DNA of 64,000 nucleotides. Source: Osedax symbiont Rs1 (GTDB taxonomy: Bacteria > Pseudomonadota > Gammaproteobacteria > Pseudomonadales > Balneatricaceae). Each line of letters opens with the position of its first letter. Positions within the stretch are counted from its first letter, which is position 1. The DNA lies in assembly GCA_000416275.1 (NCBI GenBank), contig ASZJ01000110.1, positions 30,174 to 94,173 of the forward strand. Direction: 5' to 3'. The position numbers and the translations under genes are program-made. Below are positions 45,095 to 54,055 of the stretch, piece after piece. The notes under the pieces were generated by a model. It worked only from the letters and a program-made list of their open reading frames with translations, was not told the DNA's origin and ran no database searches.

Positions 45095-46045
45095 TCATCC
45101 TGTCACATCAATACTTATCTCCTGAAGTTTACCGCCATTAAATTCTTGCCAATGAGTATCTATATCGCGCATTTCTTCTTTTAACCAAGCGTGAAAGTTT
45201 TTGATTTTAGCGTATTTAAAGTGATTTTCGGGAGCGACTAAAAAATACGAATAGCCGGATTGGAAGTAGCATGCTAAGGGGCAAATAAGTTGTTTTCGCT
45301 CTAGTAATTGGTAGATTAAACTATATCGCAACAACGACATTCCCTGCTGACCTAAAAGTGGCTCGATCAACATTGTCGAATCACCGACATGCAGTTTTGA
45401 AGGTCTAGTATTGATCGGTATGCCGACGATTTCCATAAAAGGTCGCCAAGCTTTTTCAATGTCAACTCCCTCATCCGTTAATAGCGGAATGTTAGCCATC
45501 TGCGATTTAATGTCTTTTGTGGTGTCAATTAACTTAGGATGACATACCGGTAATAAATAATCATGGTGTAATAATTTTGACTTATATCCAGGATAGACGC
45601 CTTTTCCGTACCTAATCGCAAGATCTAATTTAGTGCCACTGAATGGCTCTATTTTTAATGAAGGTGATATTCGAATACTAATATCTTGATACTGTTCTTG
45701 AAAGTTATATAACTTAGGCATCAGCCAGCGACTGGCAAATGAAGGTAAGGTGGTAATGGTCAGCAAATTAGGATTGGGGTCATCTCCTAAGCTGGCCAGT
45801 CCCTCCTCAAATGATTCAAAGCCTTTTACCACATATGGCAGCAGCTGTTTGCCGTAATCAGTGAGCACTACTTCGCGATTTAGTCGGTCAAATAATTTCA
45901 CGTCCAAGCTCTGTTCAAGATTTTTAATCTGTTGACTAACAGCGGCTTGGGTAACAAATAACTGTTCGGCTGCCTCTTTAAAACTAAGCGTTTGGGCAGC
46001 TTGGCGAAAAAATTTCAGGGCGGTAAGCGGAATATGTTTGTTCAT
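45095..46045 (-). CDS. LysR family transcriptional regulator (GcvA-like)
   Basis: A 316-aa LysR regulator. The N-terminal winged helix (LTALKFFRQAAQTLSFKEAAEQLFVTQAAVSQQIKNLEQSLDVKLFDR) is followed by an inducer-binding domain (about residues 95-300). The helix sequence and the RWLMPKLYNFQEQYQDISIRI segment place it near GcvA/AmpR-type members. It is divergent from a small gene at 46158 with 112 bases between the starts, a usual arrangement for a LysR target. Confidence 0.9.
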   Translation of the reverse strand: MNKHIPLTALKFFRQAAQTLSFKEAAEQLFVTQAAVSQQIKNLEQSLDVKLFDRLNREVVLTDYGKQLLPYVVKGFESFEEGLASLGDDPNPNLLTITTLPSFASRWLMPKLYNFQEQYQDISIRISPSLKIEPFSGTKLDLAIRYGKGVYPGYKSKLLHHDYLLPVCHPKLIDTTKDIKSQMANIPLLTDEGVDIEKAWRPFMEIVGIPINTRPSKLHVGDSTMLIEPLLGQQGMSLLRYSLIYQLLERKQLICPLACYFQSGYSYFLVAPENHFKYAKIKNFHAWLKEEMRDIDTHWQEFNGGKLQEISIDVTG

Positions 46046-46157
46046 ATCAGTTAACTTTATCTTAAGTGAATGAAAATTTTATTGTTTGTCAGTATTGGTT
46101 AAATAGAGAAAAATAGACCACCAGTAGCCAATAAAAACTGAAAAAAGGAGAAACAGG

Positions 46158-46394
46158 GTGAATCACAATAATTTTTACTTAAGAAAAGATAACTTAGCTG
46201 CCGAAGTTGCAAATCTAATCGCGCATTCAACACAAAGCGTGAAATTAAAGATTACAGAAGCGCTGCAGTTAGAAACTAAAAAGTGCAAGCCAGTGATTGC
46301 TGATAGTGTTGCTTATTATGCAAATGCGCCGCGCCGGAGCGATGCTACTCCCAGTATTGATAGACAACTAAAAGCCCAAGGTAATGCATGGTAA
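46158..46394 (+). CDS. Small hypothetical protein, 78 aa, divergent from LysR gene
   Basis: I do not recognise it. The GTG start has AGGAG eight bases upstream, which supports real translation. The protein is soluble and predicted helical (DNLAAEVANLIAHSTQSVKLKITEALQ), with a basic, flexible C-terminus (YANAPRRSDATPSIDRQLKAQ). The divergent position relative to a LysR gene suggests it may be the regulator's target. Confidence 0.6.
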   Translation: MNHNNFYLRKDNLAAEVANLIAHSTQSVKLKITEALQLETKKCKPVIADSVAYYANAPRRSDATPSIDRQLKAQGNAW

Positions 46395-46717
46395 TTATCC
46401 AGAACTCCTTCATTAATTTGAGGGGGTTCTCAACTCTAAAGTGTTAGCTACAGCCCCTTCTTTCTATTCCCCCCCCCCCCACACACTCATTTTGGGTATA
46501 TATTGACCTTGATATGTTGATTTTAACTCGAGGCACAGGAGTCATTTACTATTTTTCGAGTTGCCTCTAAGGTTGCTGAATCTAATGCGGGTTGTGGTTA
46601 CGTATAGAATAATACCGCTAAATTGGTTGATAAGAGAAAAGAAATGAAGAGCTGAAAACTATGCGAGTAAAATAGTCAGAAGTTAGCGCTAATAAATTGT
46701 CTAACAAGGATGATAAA
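46395..46717. other. Intergenic region with C12 tract
   Basis: A 323-base gap with a run of twelve C at 46469-46480 and no gene. It lies between the small gene at 46158 and the YHS gene. Confidence 0.6.
46469..46480 (+). repeat. Poly-C tract (C12)
   Basis: Twelve consecutive C in otherwise AT-rich DNA, about 240 bases before the YHS-domain gene. Runs of this length are prone to slipped-strand change. Confidence 0.85.
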
Positions 46718-47173
46718 ATGAATAAGATATTACTAGCCTTGATGTTTTTATGGGGTGGGAATGTGCTTGCTAGTGATGCCGTATACACCGGGTTTTTCAG
46801 TAATAACGCGGTTAGCGGTTATGATACTGTCGCTTACTTTAGTGAAGGTAAACCCGTTAAAGGTAATAAAAAATACTCTACAACATACATGCGGGCGAAA
46901 TGGCTGTTTTCCTCTGCTGATAATTTACAAAAATTTCAACAAAATCCAAAAAAATATACGCCTCAGTATGGTGGCTTTTGTGCTTGGGCGGTGGCTGTTA
47001 AAAACCATCGAGCTTCAGGGGATCCACAGCGTTGGGATGTTGTTAAAGGTAAATTATATCTGAATTATGATCGAGGTGTTCAAGCTAAATGGCAGCAAAA
47101 TATCTCGGAATTTATTCAAGTTATAAAACCACGTCCTGAGGACGTGGTCATCGTCGAAAGGCTCTGCCTGTAG
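46718..47173 (+). pseudogene. YHS-domain exported protein, 3' end replaced by IS insertion
   Basis: The start ATG at 46718 has AAGGA upstream and gives a signal peptide (MNKILLALMFLWGGNVLA). The mature protein is a YHS-domain family member (VSGYDTVAYFSEGKPVKGNK ... QYGGFCAWAV). The native frame runs to 47120; the last 17 codons, up to the stop at 47171, come from the left end of an IS200-type element. Joining 47120 to 47770 restores the usual family tail (ANKNWPLLLDD, stop at 47802-47804) and a protein of 152 aa counted over both parts. The present product loses 11 native residues, so it may still fold. Role of the family is uncertain; a metal- or redox-related periplasmic function has been suggested. 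Confidence 0.85.
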
Positions 47174-47769
47174 ACTCTACGCATGGCATTAACTTAAATG
47201 GTTATCCCCATAACTGATTAAGGAAAGTACCATGAGTAGATTTGAAAAATTATCGCACGTTTTATGGCATTGTGAATACCATATAATTTGGGTACCAAAA
47301 TATAGATACAGGATTCTTACGGGTGCAGTCAGGCAAGAGGTCTATGATTGTATTCAAGTCTATAGCAGTCGATTAAAATGTGAAATTACCGAAATAAACG
47401 TGCAACCAGATCATGTTCATTTGCTCATCAAAGTGCCGCCTAAGCAATCCATCTCAAGTTTGATGGGAGCTTTAAAAGGCAGAACTGCAATTAGAGTGTT
47501 TAAGCAGTTTCCGCACTTGAAAAAGCGACCGTATTGGGGCAATCATTTTTGGGCTAAAGGGTATTGTGTAGATACAGTAGGCTTGGATTCTGAGATGATT
47601 AGGAAATATGTCAAGCATCAAGAGAAGCTTGAAAAGCGTCAAGAGCAATTAGATTTTTAATAGAATTACGAGATAACCAGCTTGCCTTCTAAGAGGGCAA
47701 GCACCGCCCCCTTCTAGGGGGTTAAAGGCAAAACCACCTTCTAAGAAGGTGGATTATTTACTGTACAAG
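47121..47769 (+). mobile_element. IS200/IS605-family insertion sequence (single-ORF IS200 type)
   Basis: About 649 bp, containing only tnpA. The left end has a perfect hairpin ACCACGTCC / GGACGTGGT (47128-47148). The right end has several hairpins, including GCTTGCC / GGGCAAGC and CCACCTT / AAGGTGG (47734-47752). There is no terminal inverted repeat. The four bases CAAG occur at both borders (47117-47120 and 47766-47769), so the exact placement is ambiguous by up to four bases. This fits single-strand transposition into a short target. The element splits the YHS gene. Confidence 0.88.
47232..47660 (+). CDS. tnpA: IS200-type Y1 transposase TnpA
   Basis: A 142-aa HUH-superfamily transposase of IS200/IS605 elements. 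The metal-binding pair is His61 and His63 (QPDHVHLLIKVPP), and the catalytic tyrosine is Tyr126 (MIRKYVKHQ). The N-terminal HCEYHIIWVPKYRYRILTG and the RPYWGNHFWAKGYCVDTVG segment are classical. The protein is full length with no frameshift and has AAGGAAAG before the ATG, so the element is probably active. Confidence 0.96.
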   Translation: MSRFEKLSHVLWHCEYHIIWVPKYRYRILTGAVRQEVYDCIQVYSSRLKCEITEINVQPDHVHLLIKVPPKQSISSLMGALKGRTAIRVFKQFPHLKKRPYWGNHFWAKGYCVDTVGLDSEMIRKYVKHQEKLEKRQEQLDF

Positions 47770-47804
47770 CGAACAAAAACTGGCCTTTGTTGCTGGATGA
47801 CTGA
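47769..47804 (+). pseudogene. Severed 3' end of the YHS gene
   Basis: Eleven codons and a TGA stop (ANKNWPLLLDD) that continue the YHS reading frame from 47120 once the insertion is removed. The Lys-Asn-Trp-Pro tail is the usual end of this YHS family. Confidence 0.85.
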
Positions 47805-48728
47805 ACTACAGAATAAGTAGTTACATAGAATCCGAGTTCTTTTGAATAAAAATTATAAAATTAGTTAAAAAAATCAGAAATATACTATGCTAAAAATCAT
47901 TTCTAAACTAGAACGTTGATCAAACAGGACTTATGCTTTTGAGCAATAGCGATTGTAAATGGGTGTTCATATAGGCAAAATGATAAAACATTGTATGTAT
48001 TTTGTACAAAAAGCCATAAAAGTGTTTGATTACAATGAAAAACCATGCGTATTCATATTTTAGTCAGTTTAACTTTAGTATATTTATATGACAAATATTT
48101 GGCAAAGTAGGCGTTTCTGTAAAATCGGTAAGGGTTTGAGTTTATATCAGCTGATCTATTTAATGAAATTTAGTATTCAGTGTTAGTTGTTGGTATTACA
48201 AACTACAAAAAGTAACTTGATTTCAAACCTCATTCTTAGGTAAATATTTCAATTTTTGTATAAACAAGAAGCTTCTATTCGTCATTCACTGGCTTAAATA
48301 TTGCCTGAATTTGTAACTTAAACCTGAATCAGTGATTTCACTGCAATACATAGTACAAGCTCTTGATTCTGCAGCGTGATTGAAAGTTCTTAATTGCAAG
48401 CTCATATGCTTCTTGTAGTCGCGAAATAAGTGCATCCATGTATAAATCCATAGGTTTAGTTGCTGTTTTATAACCTCCGTATAAACAAGAAGTTGCGCTA
48501 TCGGCTGCAGTGAAGTCGCTTTTTCAAGTATTTAGAGAAGCTGCAAAAAAGTACTTTAAAACCACCCTTTTAAGTCACTAAGTGGCTACATCTGCTGAGG
48601 CCTTGATCATTGTCGGATAAAATGTTGACCACTTAATTCTCCAAGATTTGGGAGTCTTGTCGCTATACACAGCTCTCTTGAGAAACATTAGCAAAATAAA
48701 AAAATCTAATAATATATAGAGGTGATAT
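47805..48728. other. Intergenic region YHS/IS-chemoreceptor gene
   Basis: A 924-base AT-rich gap without a credible gene. It contains one dispersed repeat element (48322-48529) and a 14-bp direct repeat GTATAAACAAGAAG at 48258 and 48479 that brackets most of the element. The chemoreceptor ribosome site GAGGTGAT lies at its right end. Confidence 0.55.
48322..48529 (+). repeat. Dispersed inverted-repeat element, copy 5
   Basis: The left end ACCTGAATCAGTGATTTCACTGCA is followed by a segment containing CAAGCTCTTGATTCTGCAGCG, nearly identical to the left part of the copy at 40099 (read in reverse). The right end TGCAGTGAAGTCGCTTTTTCAAGT is a decayed form of the right terminal repeat. Confidence 0.7.
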
Positions 48729-51700
48729 ATGAATCTAATTTTTGGGAAACTGAAAATTGGCCAAAAGTTTATTCTTAGTTTTTTGGCTATAGGTGTTATT
48801 CCTGCAACTATTATTGGCTTAGTTAGTCTCAATCAAGCTAATCAAGGAATGGAGTCCCTTTCCTTTAATTCTCTTGAGGCCGTCAGAGAAATAAAAAAAG
48901 CGCAACTTGATCAGTATTTTAAAGATAGGCGCAGTGATATGAATGTGCTTGTTAGTGTAGCAGGTGCGTTAAAATTACAAGCTTTGGAAAAACTCAAAGC
49001 GGTACGAGAAATTAAAAAGGCAGCCGTGGAAAATTACTTCCATCAAACCGCTTTGCAAGTGCAGTCCTTTACCGAAAGTTCTACCACTAAAAATGCATTA
49101 GTTGAGTTTAGAGATAACTTTAATCTTATAAAATTTGTCAATAAATTAGATGACGCGACTGTCGCTAAAATGCGCTCCGATTTAAGTGGGTTTTATCATA
49201 AAGATGTGAGTAAGTACTTCACTGAAAAAATTGGCGTTGATTCTACAGCTGCAATTAATCAGTATTTAGCGGTCTTAGATGATGAAGCGGTGGTTGCCCA
49301 ATATTATTATCTGTTAAAAAATAAAGCCCCGATGGGCAGTAAAGCTAAGCTAAATCGTGGATCTGACAAGTCAAAATATTCTAAAGCACACTATAAAATA
49401 CACCCTGGAATTCGTAACTTTCAAGAAAAATTTGGCTACCAAGATATCATCATGATTGAGTCTCGAAAGAATCGGGTTATCTATTCCGTTAAGAAAAATA
49501 TTGACTATGGAACCGATCTTTTAAAGGGCCCGTTAGCGGAGTCTCCACTGGCCAAAATTTATCAAAAAGCCTTAAAAGCGGGGCGTAAAGAAAGTTATCT
49601 TAGTTCAGATTTTGAAATATATTACCCCTCAATTAACTCCCCGCAAATGTTTATTGCCGCTCCTATGCGTCATTATGGAGGTGTAATAGGTGTGGTAGTT
49701 TTTCAAGTTAATATAGAGCAAATCAATGCGGTAATGAGTGAGCGGGTTGGTTTAGGTGAAACCGGGGAAACCTACCTAGTTGGCAGTGACCATAAAATGC
49801 GTTCGGACTCTAGTAGTGGTGCGAATCGAACCGTACAGGCCTCGCTGTCAAATGCAGAAGATTCAAGGGCTGAATCCCCTGCAATTGATTTGGCATTAGC
49901 GGGTGAAACAGGTTCAGGAATCATCACTAACTACTTAAATAAACCTGTTTTGTCTGCTTGGGTTCCCCTGGTGATAGGTGGGCATAAATGGGCTTTGTTA
50001 GCTGAAATTGATGTATCTGAAGCGTTGAGCCCCGTAGATGAGTTTGGGACGGCGTTCTATGAACACTACGCTCAACAGTATGGTTATCCAGATCTTTATT
50101 TGATCAACTCTAATGGCTATGTGTTTTTTCCGTGTCAAAGGGCAGTGATTTAAACACCAATATTAAGACTGGCAAATATAAATCCAGCAGTCTAGGCCAG
50201 CTAGTAACAGAAGTCAGTAATAGTAAAGTATACGGCTTTGCGGATGTTGCAATTTATGAGGTTGACCAGCACCGCGCCAGTGCATTCATGGCGCAACCAT
50301 TGATCACCAGTGCCGGTAAAGTTGAATTAATCATTGCTTTAAAAATTCCAGTAAAAGGGGTTAACGATATTACTGGGATTAGAGAAGGCATGGGCGAAAG
50401 TGGCGTATCGTATTTGGTAGGGCCTGATTTTAGGATGCGTTCAGATTCTCATTTTGATGATAATCGAACTGTACAAGCATCTTTTTCTGGATCGGTTGCT
50501 GAGAATGGAATCGCCACTGAGTCTGTTAAAGCCGCTTTGGCGGGAGAGTCGGGTGCGAAAATCATCACTAATGTGCTTGGTCATAAGGTACTGTCTGCAT
50601 ATGCACCAATCGCAGTGAACGGTGTTACTTGGGCGTTAATGGCTGAAATTAATGCCGATGAAGCATTTGCTGCTGCAGAAAAGCTTAAGTGGTCGACGTT
50701 GATAATATTGTTGGTTTCCGTGGTGTTGATTATTATTTTTGGGGTGACTATGGCATCGCGTATTAGCAAACCGTTAATCAAAGCTTCACTGTTGGCTAAA
50801 AAAGTGGCGTCAGGTGATTTGTCTTCAGATATAAAAGTAGATAGAAGCGACGAGATAGGTGCTTTACAAAGTTCACTGAAAGAGATGAATGATAGTCTGA
50901 AAGTAATGGTCTCTCGAATCAGTTTGTCGGCAGAGCAGCAAGCTGCGGCTGCTGAAGAGCTGTCCATTATTACTGAGCAAACTCGGACTCACGTGCAAAA
51001 TCAAAATCAGGGAACTGAGCAAGTAGTGACCGCCATTCATGAAATGAGTGAGTCTTTTCAAGATGTTAATACTAGTAGTAATCAGGCATCTGATGCGGCT
51101 TTACTGGCTAGTAAAGAAGCGGGGATCGGCTCTGTAGAAGTACAGAATACTATATCATCAATACATAGCTTTGCCTCGGAAGTAGATCATATGGCAGAGA
51201 CTCTGGTAGAGGTTGAAAAAGGAGCCAATGACATCGGTGGAATTGTAGACGTTATAAATGGTATTGCTGACCAAACTAATTTATTGGCGCTGAATGCCTC
51301 TATTGAAGCTGCAAGAGCTGGGGATCAAGGGCGAGGATTTGCGGTGGTTGCAGATGAAGTGAGGGCGCTAGCGAAGAGTACTCAAGGTTCGACGATGCTA
51401 ATTGAAAAAATGGTTGCTCAGTTGCAAAAAGGTGCGCAAGCATCGGCGCAAGCAATGAGTCGCGGTAAAGGGCGGATGGCAGAAGTGGTTACGCTGGCTG
51501 AAAATACTGGATCGGCGCTGGTACGTATTTCTGAAGCGATCGACAAAATTCAAAAACTGACTGAGGAAATCACAGAGGCAAATCAGCAGCAGTTTGTGGT
51601 TACTGAGCAAGTGACAGAAAATATTAATCACATCAGAGACCTGTCGAAACAGACCGGTAGTGATTCAGAGCAAATTCTAGTGGCAAGTGAAGAGTTGGCG

Positions 51701-51748
51701 CACTTGGCGACTAGTCTGCAGAAAGAAACACACAGGTTTAAGGTGTAG
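48729..51748 (+). pseudogene. Methyl-accepting chemotaxis protein, frameshifted in a T6 tract
   Basis: Two overlapping frames (48729-50153 and 50132-51748) encode one chemoreceptor. Translation of the first derails after YVFF in the T6 run at 50124-50129; one extra T, or a -1 shift, joins it to [10 protein letters not shown] and yields about 1,006 residues. Order: membrane helix (about 12-32), a long periplasmic part with two related Cache-like segments (each with YLVGxDxxMRSDS, NRTVQAS, LAGExG), second helix (about 655-680), HAMP, and the signalling domain with the hairpin tip ([23 protein letters not shown]). The break falls between the two sensor segments, so without read-through no functional receptor is made. 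A sequencing error is possible. Confidence 0.88.
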
Positions 51749-51931
51749 GTAGTAGTTCGCCAATAAAATTTCCCGTCAGGAGAGCGAACTTAAGGTTGGC
51801 TGTTTTTTCGGGTTTTTAAATAAGCGTCGTTTAACGGAATTGGTAGGCAATTAGATTAAATAGGCTCAGTTGTAGCAGAGCATTAGTCTGTTGTTGCTCT
51901 GTTTGGATTTCGCGGTAAAGAGAAAGGTATA

Positions 51932-51956
51932 AAAGTGAGGTGCTAACCTCACTTTG
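51932..51956. terminator. Bidirectional terminator between chemoreceptor and suhB-like genes
   Basis: A perfect ten-base-pair stem AAAGTGAGGT / ACCTCACTTT with a GCTA loop lies between two convergent genes. It has A residues on the left and T residues on the right, so it can stop transcription from both sides. Confidence 0.75.
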
Positions 51957-51968
51957 TTAAGCGTGAGA

Positions 51969-52763
51969 CTACGCTGAGTGTAGCGCTTTAACCAGTGCTT
52001 TGAATATCTTGGCGTTGCCAGTGACTAGATCGGCAGACTTTTTGAAGTTTGCACCGCCAGCTAAATCACCAGCGAGTCCGCCGGCCTCTTGAATCAATAA
52101 AGCTGAAGCCAAGACGGTGGCAGGTTGTAATTTTTTGGCGAAGCTGCCGTCAGTTCTGCCCGCTGCCACATTGGCAAAGTTAAGCGCCGCTGATCCGGAG
52201 TTTTTTAAGACCCCTTGTTTAGCATGCAACTGGGTCGCCATACTAATATGTTTGTCAAGTTGTGATTTGTCGCCGCTCATGTCAGCGAAGTCAGTCGTGA
52301 TAGTGCAGCCTTCCAGTCCCTTGTTATCTGCTACTCTAATTCTGCGACCGTTTAACACCGCGCCGTAACCTTTACTTGCGGTATATTCATCCCCTGTGGT
52401 CGGGTTGATGATTACCGCGTGTTCAATTTTACCTTTAATTACCGCGACTACACACACCGCAATGTCAGGTAAACCTGAGGAGAAGTTATTGATATCATCG
52501 ATTGGGCTAATGTACCAGCTAGCTTCTGTTTTATCACTGTGGGATTTGTTATCACCGGAAAACTGACCCTGTAAAGCGTGATTTGGAAAAGCTTTTTGAA
52601 TGGTGTGGACGATGGTTTGTTCAGCGTTTAGAGCTGTCTCTTGAATAAGTTCGGCTACTTCGCTCTTTTCAAAACGAATAATTTCGATTTTGTCTTGAGC
52701 ACGTTGAATTTGTTCGCTGGCTAAACGGGCTGCCCGTAGCGCGATATTAAGCATTGGTTGCAT
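51969..52763 (-). CDS. suhB: SuhB-like inositol monophosphatase family protein with degenerate active site
   Basis: A 264-aa protein, collinear with SuhB from its start (MQPMLNIALRAARLASEQIQRA) to the GNAKIFKALVKAL end. It is divergent from trmJ, where suhB normally lies in gammaproteobacteria. The metal and phosphate motifs are broken. The usual EES region reads QGQFSG (66-70), DPLDGTTNF reads SPIDDINNF (86-94; only the second Asp remains), and the PWD...A motif reads QPATVLAS (213-220). The GSAALNFANVAAGRTDG motif is kept. Phosphatase activity is therefore unlikely. In E. coli SuhB also acts with the Nus factors in rRNA antitermination; retention of that role alone is inference. Confidence 0.85.
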   Translation of the reverse strand: MQPMLNIALRAARLASEQIQRAQDKIEIIRFEKSEVAELIQETALNAEQTIVHTIQKAFPNHALQGQFSGDNKSHSDKTEASWYISPIDDINNFSSGLPDIAVCVVAVIKGKIEHAVIINPTTGDEYTASKGYGAVLNGRRIRVADNKGLEGCTITTDFADMSGDKSQLDKHISMATQLHAKQGVLKNSGSAALNFANVAAGRTDGSFAKKLQPATVLASALLIQEAGGLAGDLAGGANFKKSADLVTGNAKIFKALVKALHSA

Positions 52764-52965
52764 TGTTAAAGAACCTGATAAAATTAAAGACTGAGATAAA
52801 GCTATTGTATCATCTAGCGGTTTGCGGTGTCGCTATTTATTGTTCGATTTTTTTTCGTCAAAGCAGACTTTGTTCTGGTCGAGATATTGAGCTGCCGTGT
52901 TTTATATAATGCTGGCGGTTGCTGTTTCAGTAAGAGTGAATCTGTTAGTATGGCGGATTTAATAA

Positions 52966-53730
52966 ATGGGCAAAACAGTGCGAGAGAATATTAAAATTGT
53001 TTTGGTGAATACCACTCATTCCGGAAATATTGGTGGCGTCGCAAGAGCCATGAAAAACATGGGCTTAGCTGATTTAGTGTTAGTGGCGCCGAAAAAATTT
53101 CCCAGTGATGATGCTATAGCCCGAGCGGCAGGAGCTGACGATGTGCTAGCGGCTGCACAAGTTGTGGAATCGTTGGAAGAGGCGATTGCCGATTGTCAGT
53201 TAGTCTTTGCGACCAGTGCGAGGGAGCGGCATATTCCCTGGCCAATAATGGATCCGAGAGAAATGGGTCAAGTGATTTTTGGTCTGGATAAAAATCTAGC
53301 TGCAAAAAATATTGCCGTAGTGTTTGGGCGTGAAGATCGAGGTTTGACCAATGAAGAGCTGCACTTGTGCCAGTATCATGTTTGTATTCCCTCGGTAGAA
53401 AAATTTAGCTCTCTGAATATAGCTTCCGCAGTGCAAGTTATCGCCTATGAAATTCGCATGGCTAGTCTACAAAAAATCGCAGCAGAAAATGTTGACTCAA
53501 GTCTGCAGTGGGGAACCAACTGGGATGCAGAATTGGCTTCGCAGCAAGAGTTGGAGCTGATGTTTAAGCATTTTGAGGAAACTATGCAGACAACTGGGTT
53601 CCTAGATCCAGAGAACCCCAGGCAATTAATGACTAGGGTGCGGCGATTGATCATGCGGGCCCTGCCGGACAAAATTGAAGTCAATATATTGCGGGGTATG
53701 TTGACCAGTATCGCTAAGTACAAAAAATGA
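52966..53730 (+). CDS. trmJ: tRNA (cytidine/uridine-2'-O-)-methyltransferase TrmJ
   Basis: A 254-aa SpoU-class (SPOUT, trefoil knot) methyltransferase that modifies position 32 of tRNAs. Motifs: the N-terminal VLVNTTHSGNIGGVARAMKNMGL, VFGREDRGLTNEEL and CIPSVEKFSSLNIASAVQVIAYE. A C-terminal extension (about residues 165-250) of TrmJ type is present. In relatives this gene lies just before the isc operon; here it is followed by 325 non-coding bases and iscS. Confidence 0.95.
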   Translation: MGKTVRENIKIVLVNTTHSGNIGGVARAMKNMGLADLVLVAPKKFPSDDAIARAAGADDVLAAAQVVESLEEAIADCQLVFATSARERHIPWPIMDPREMGQVIFGLDKNLAAKNIAVVFGREDRGLTNEELHLCQYHVCIPSVEKFSSLNIASAVQVIAYEIRMASLQKIAAENVDSSLQWGTNWDAELASQQELELMFKHFEETMQTTGFLDPENPRQLMTRVRRLIMRALPDKIEVNILRGMLTSIAKYKK

Positions 53731-54055
53731 AAATTAGTTTTCATCTGAGCAGCACGATGACTTTCGTGTAAAATAATGAAAAAGATAAATATCAAACGCG
53801 ATCTTAAATGTCATGAGAGCTCCGCCTAACGTTGCGAGTCAAGGTAGGCAAGGAAAAACCGGCGAGATAGTGGAATCAGTATGCTCCTCGCTTTGGGTGC
53901 GGTGTGTCCTTCTTTATGGGTATTACTGGTGTAAATGAGCATATTGAGCCGGTTTCTAACGCTGTATGACCGAGCGCAGTTATCATGCTCTCTGGGTAAG
54001 TTATGCAGAGGTCTGGTCATTTGAGTTTGCAATAATAAAGGTTGAAATTAACAAG
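53731..54055. other. Intergenic region trmJ-iscS
   Basis: A 325-base gap in the place normally taken by iscR (and sometimes cysE). I found no remnant of an IscR-like frame and no clear promoter. Confidence 0.5.

Noticed and set aside
48578..48832. Minus-strand open frame overlapping the chemoreceptor start
   Set aside because: It overlaps the start and ribosome site of a real gene and has no family features.
50132..51748. Second half of the chemoreceptor as a separate gene starting at GTG 50132
   Set aside because: It would start in mid-domain without the first membrane helix, and its sequence continues the first half exactly at the T6 tract.
53966..54055. N-terminal extension of iscS in frame from 53966
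   Set aside because: The 30 extra residues have no similarity to IscS, and the canonical N-terminus begins at 54056.
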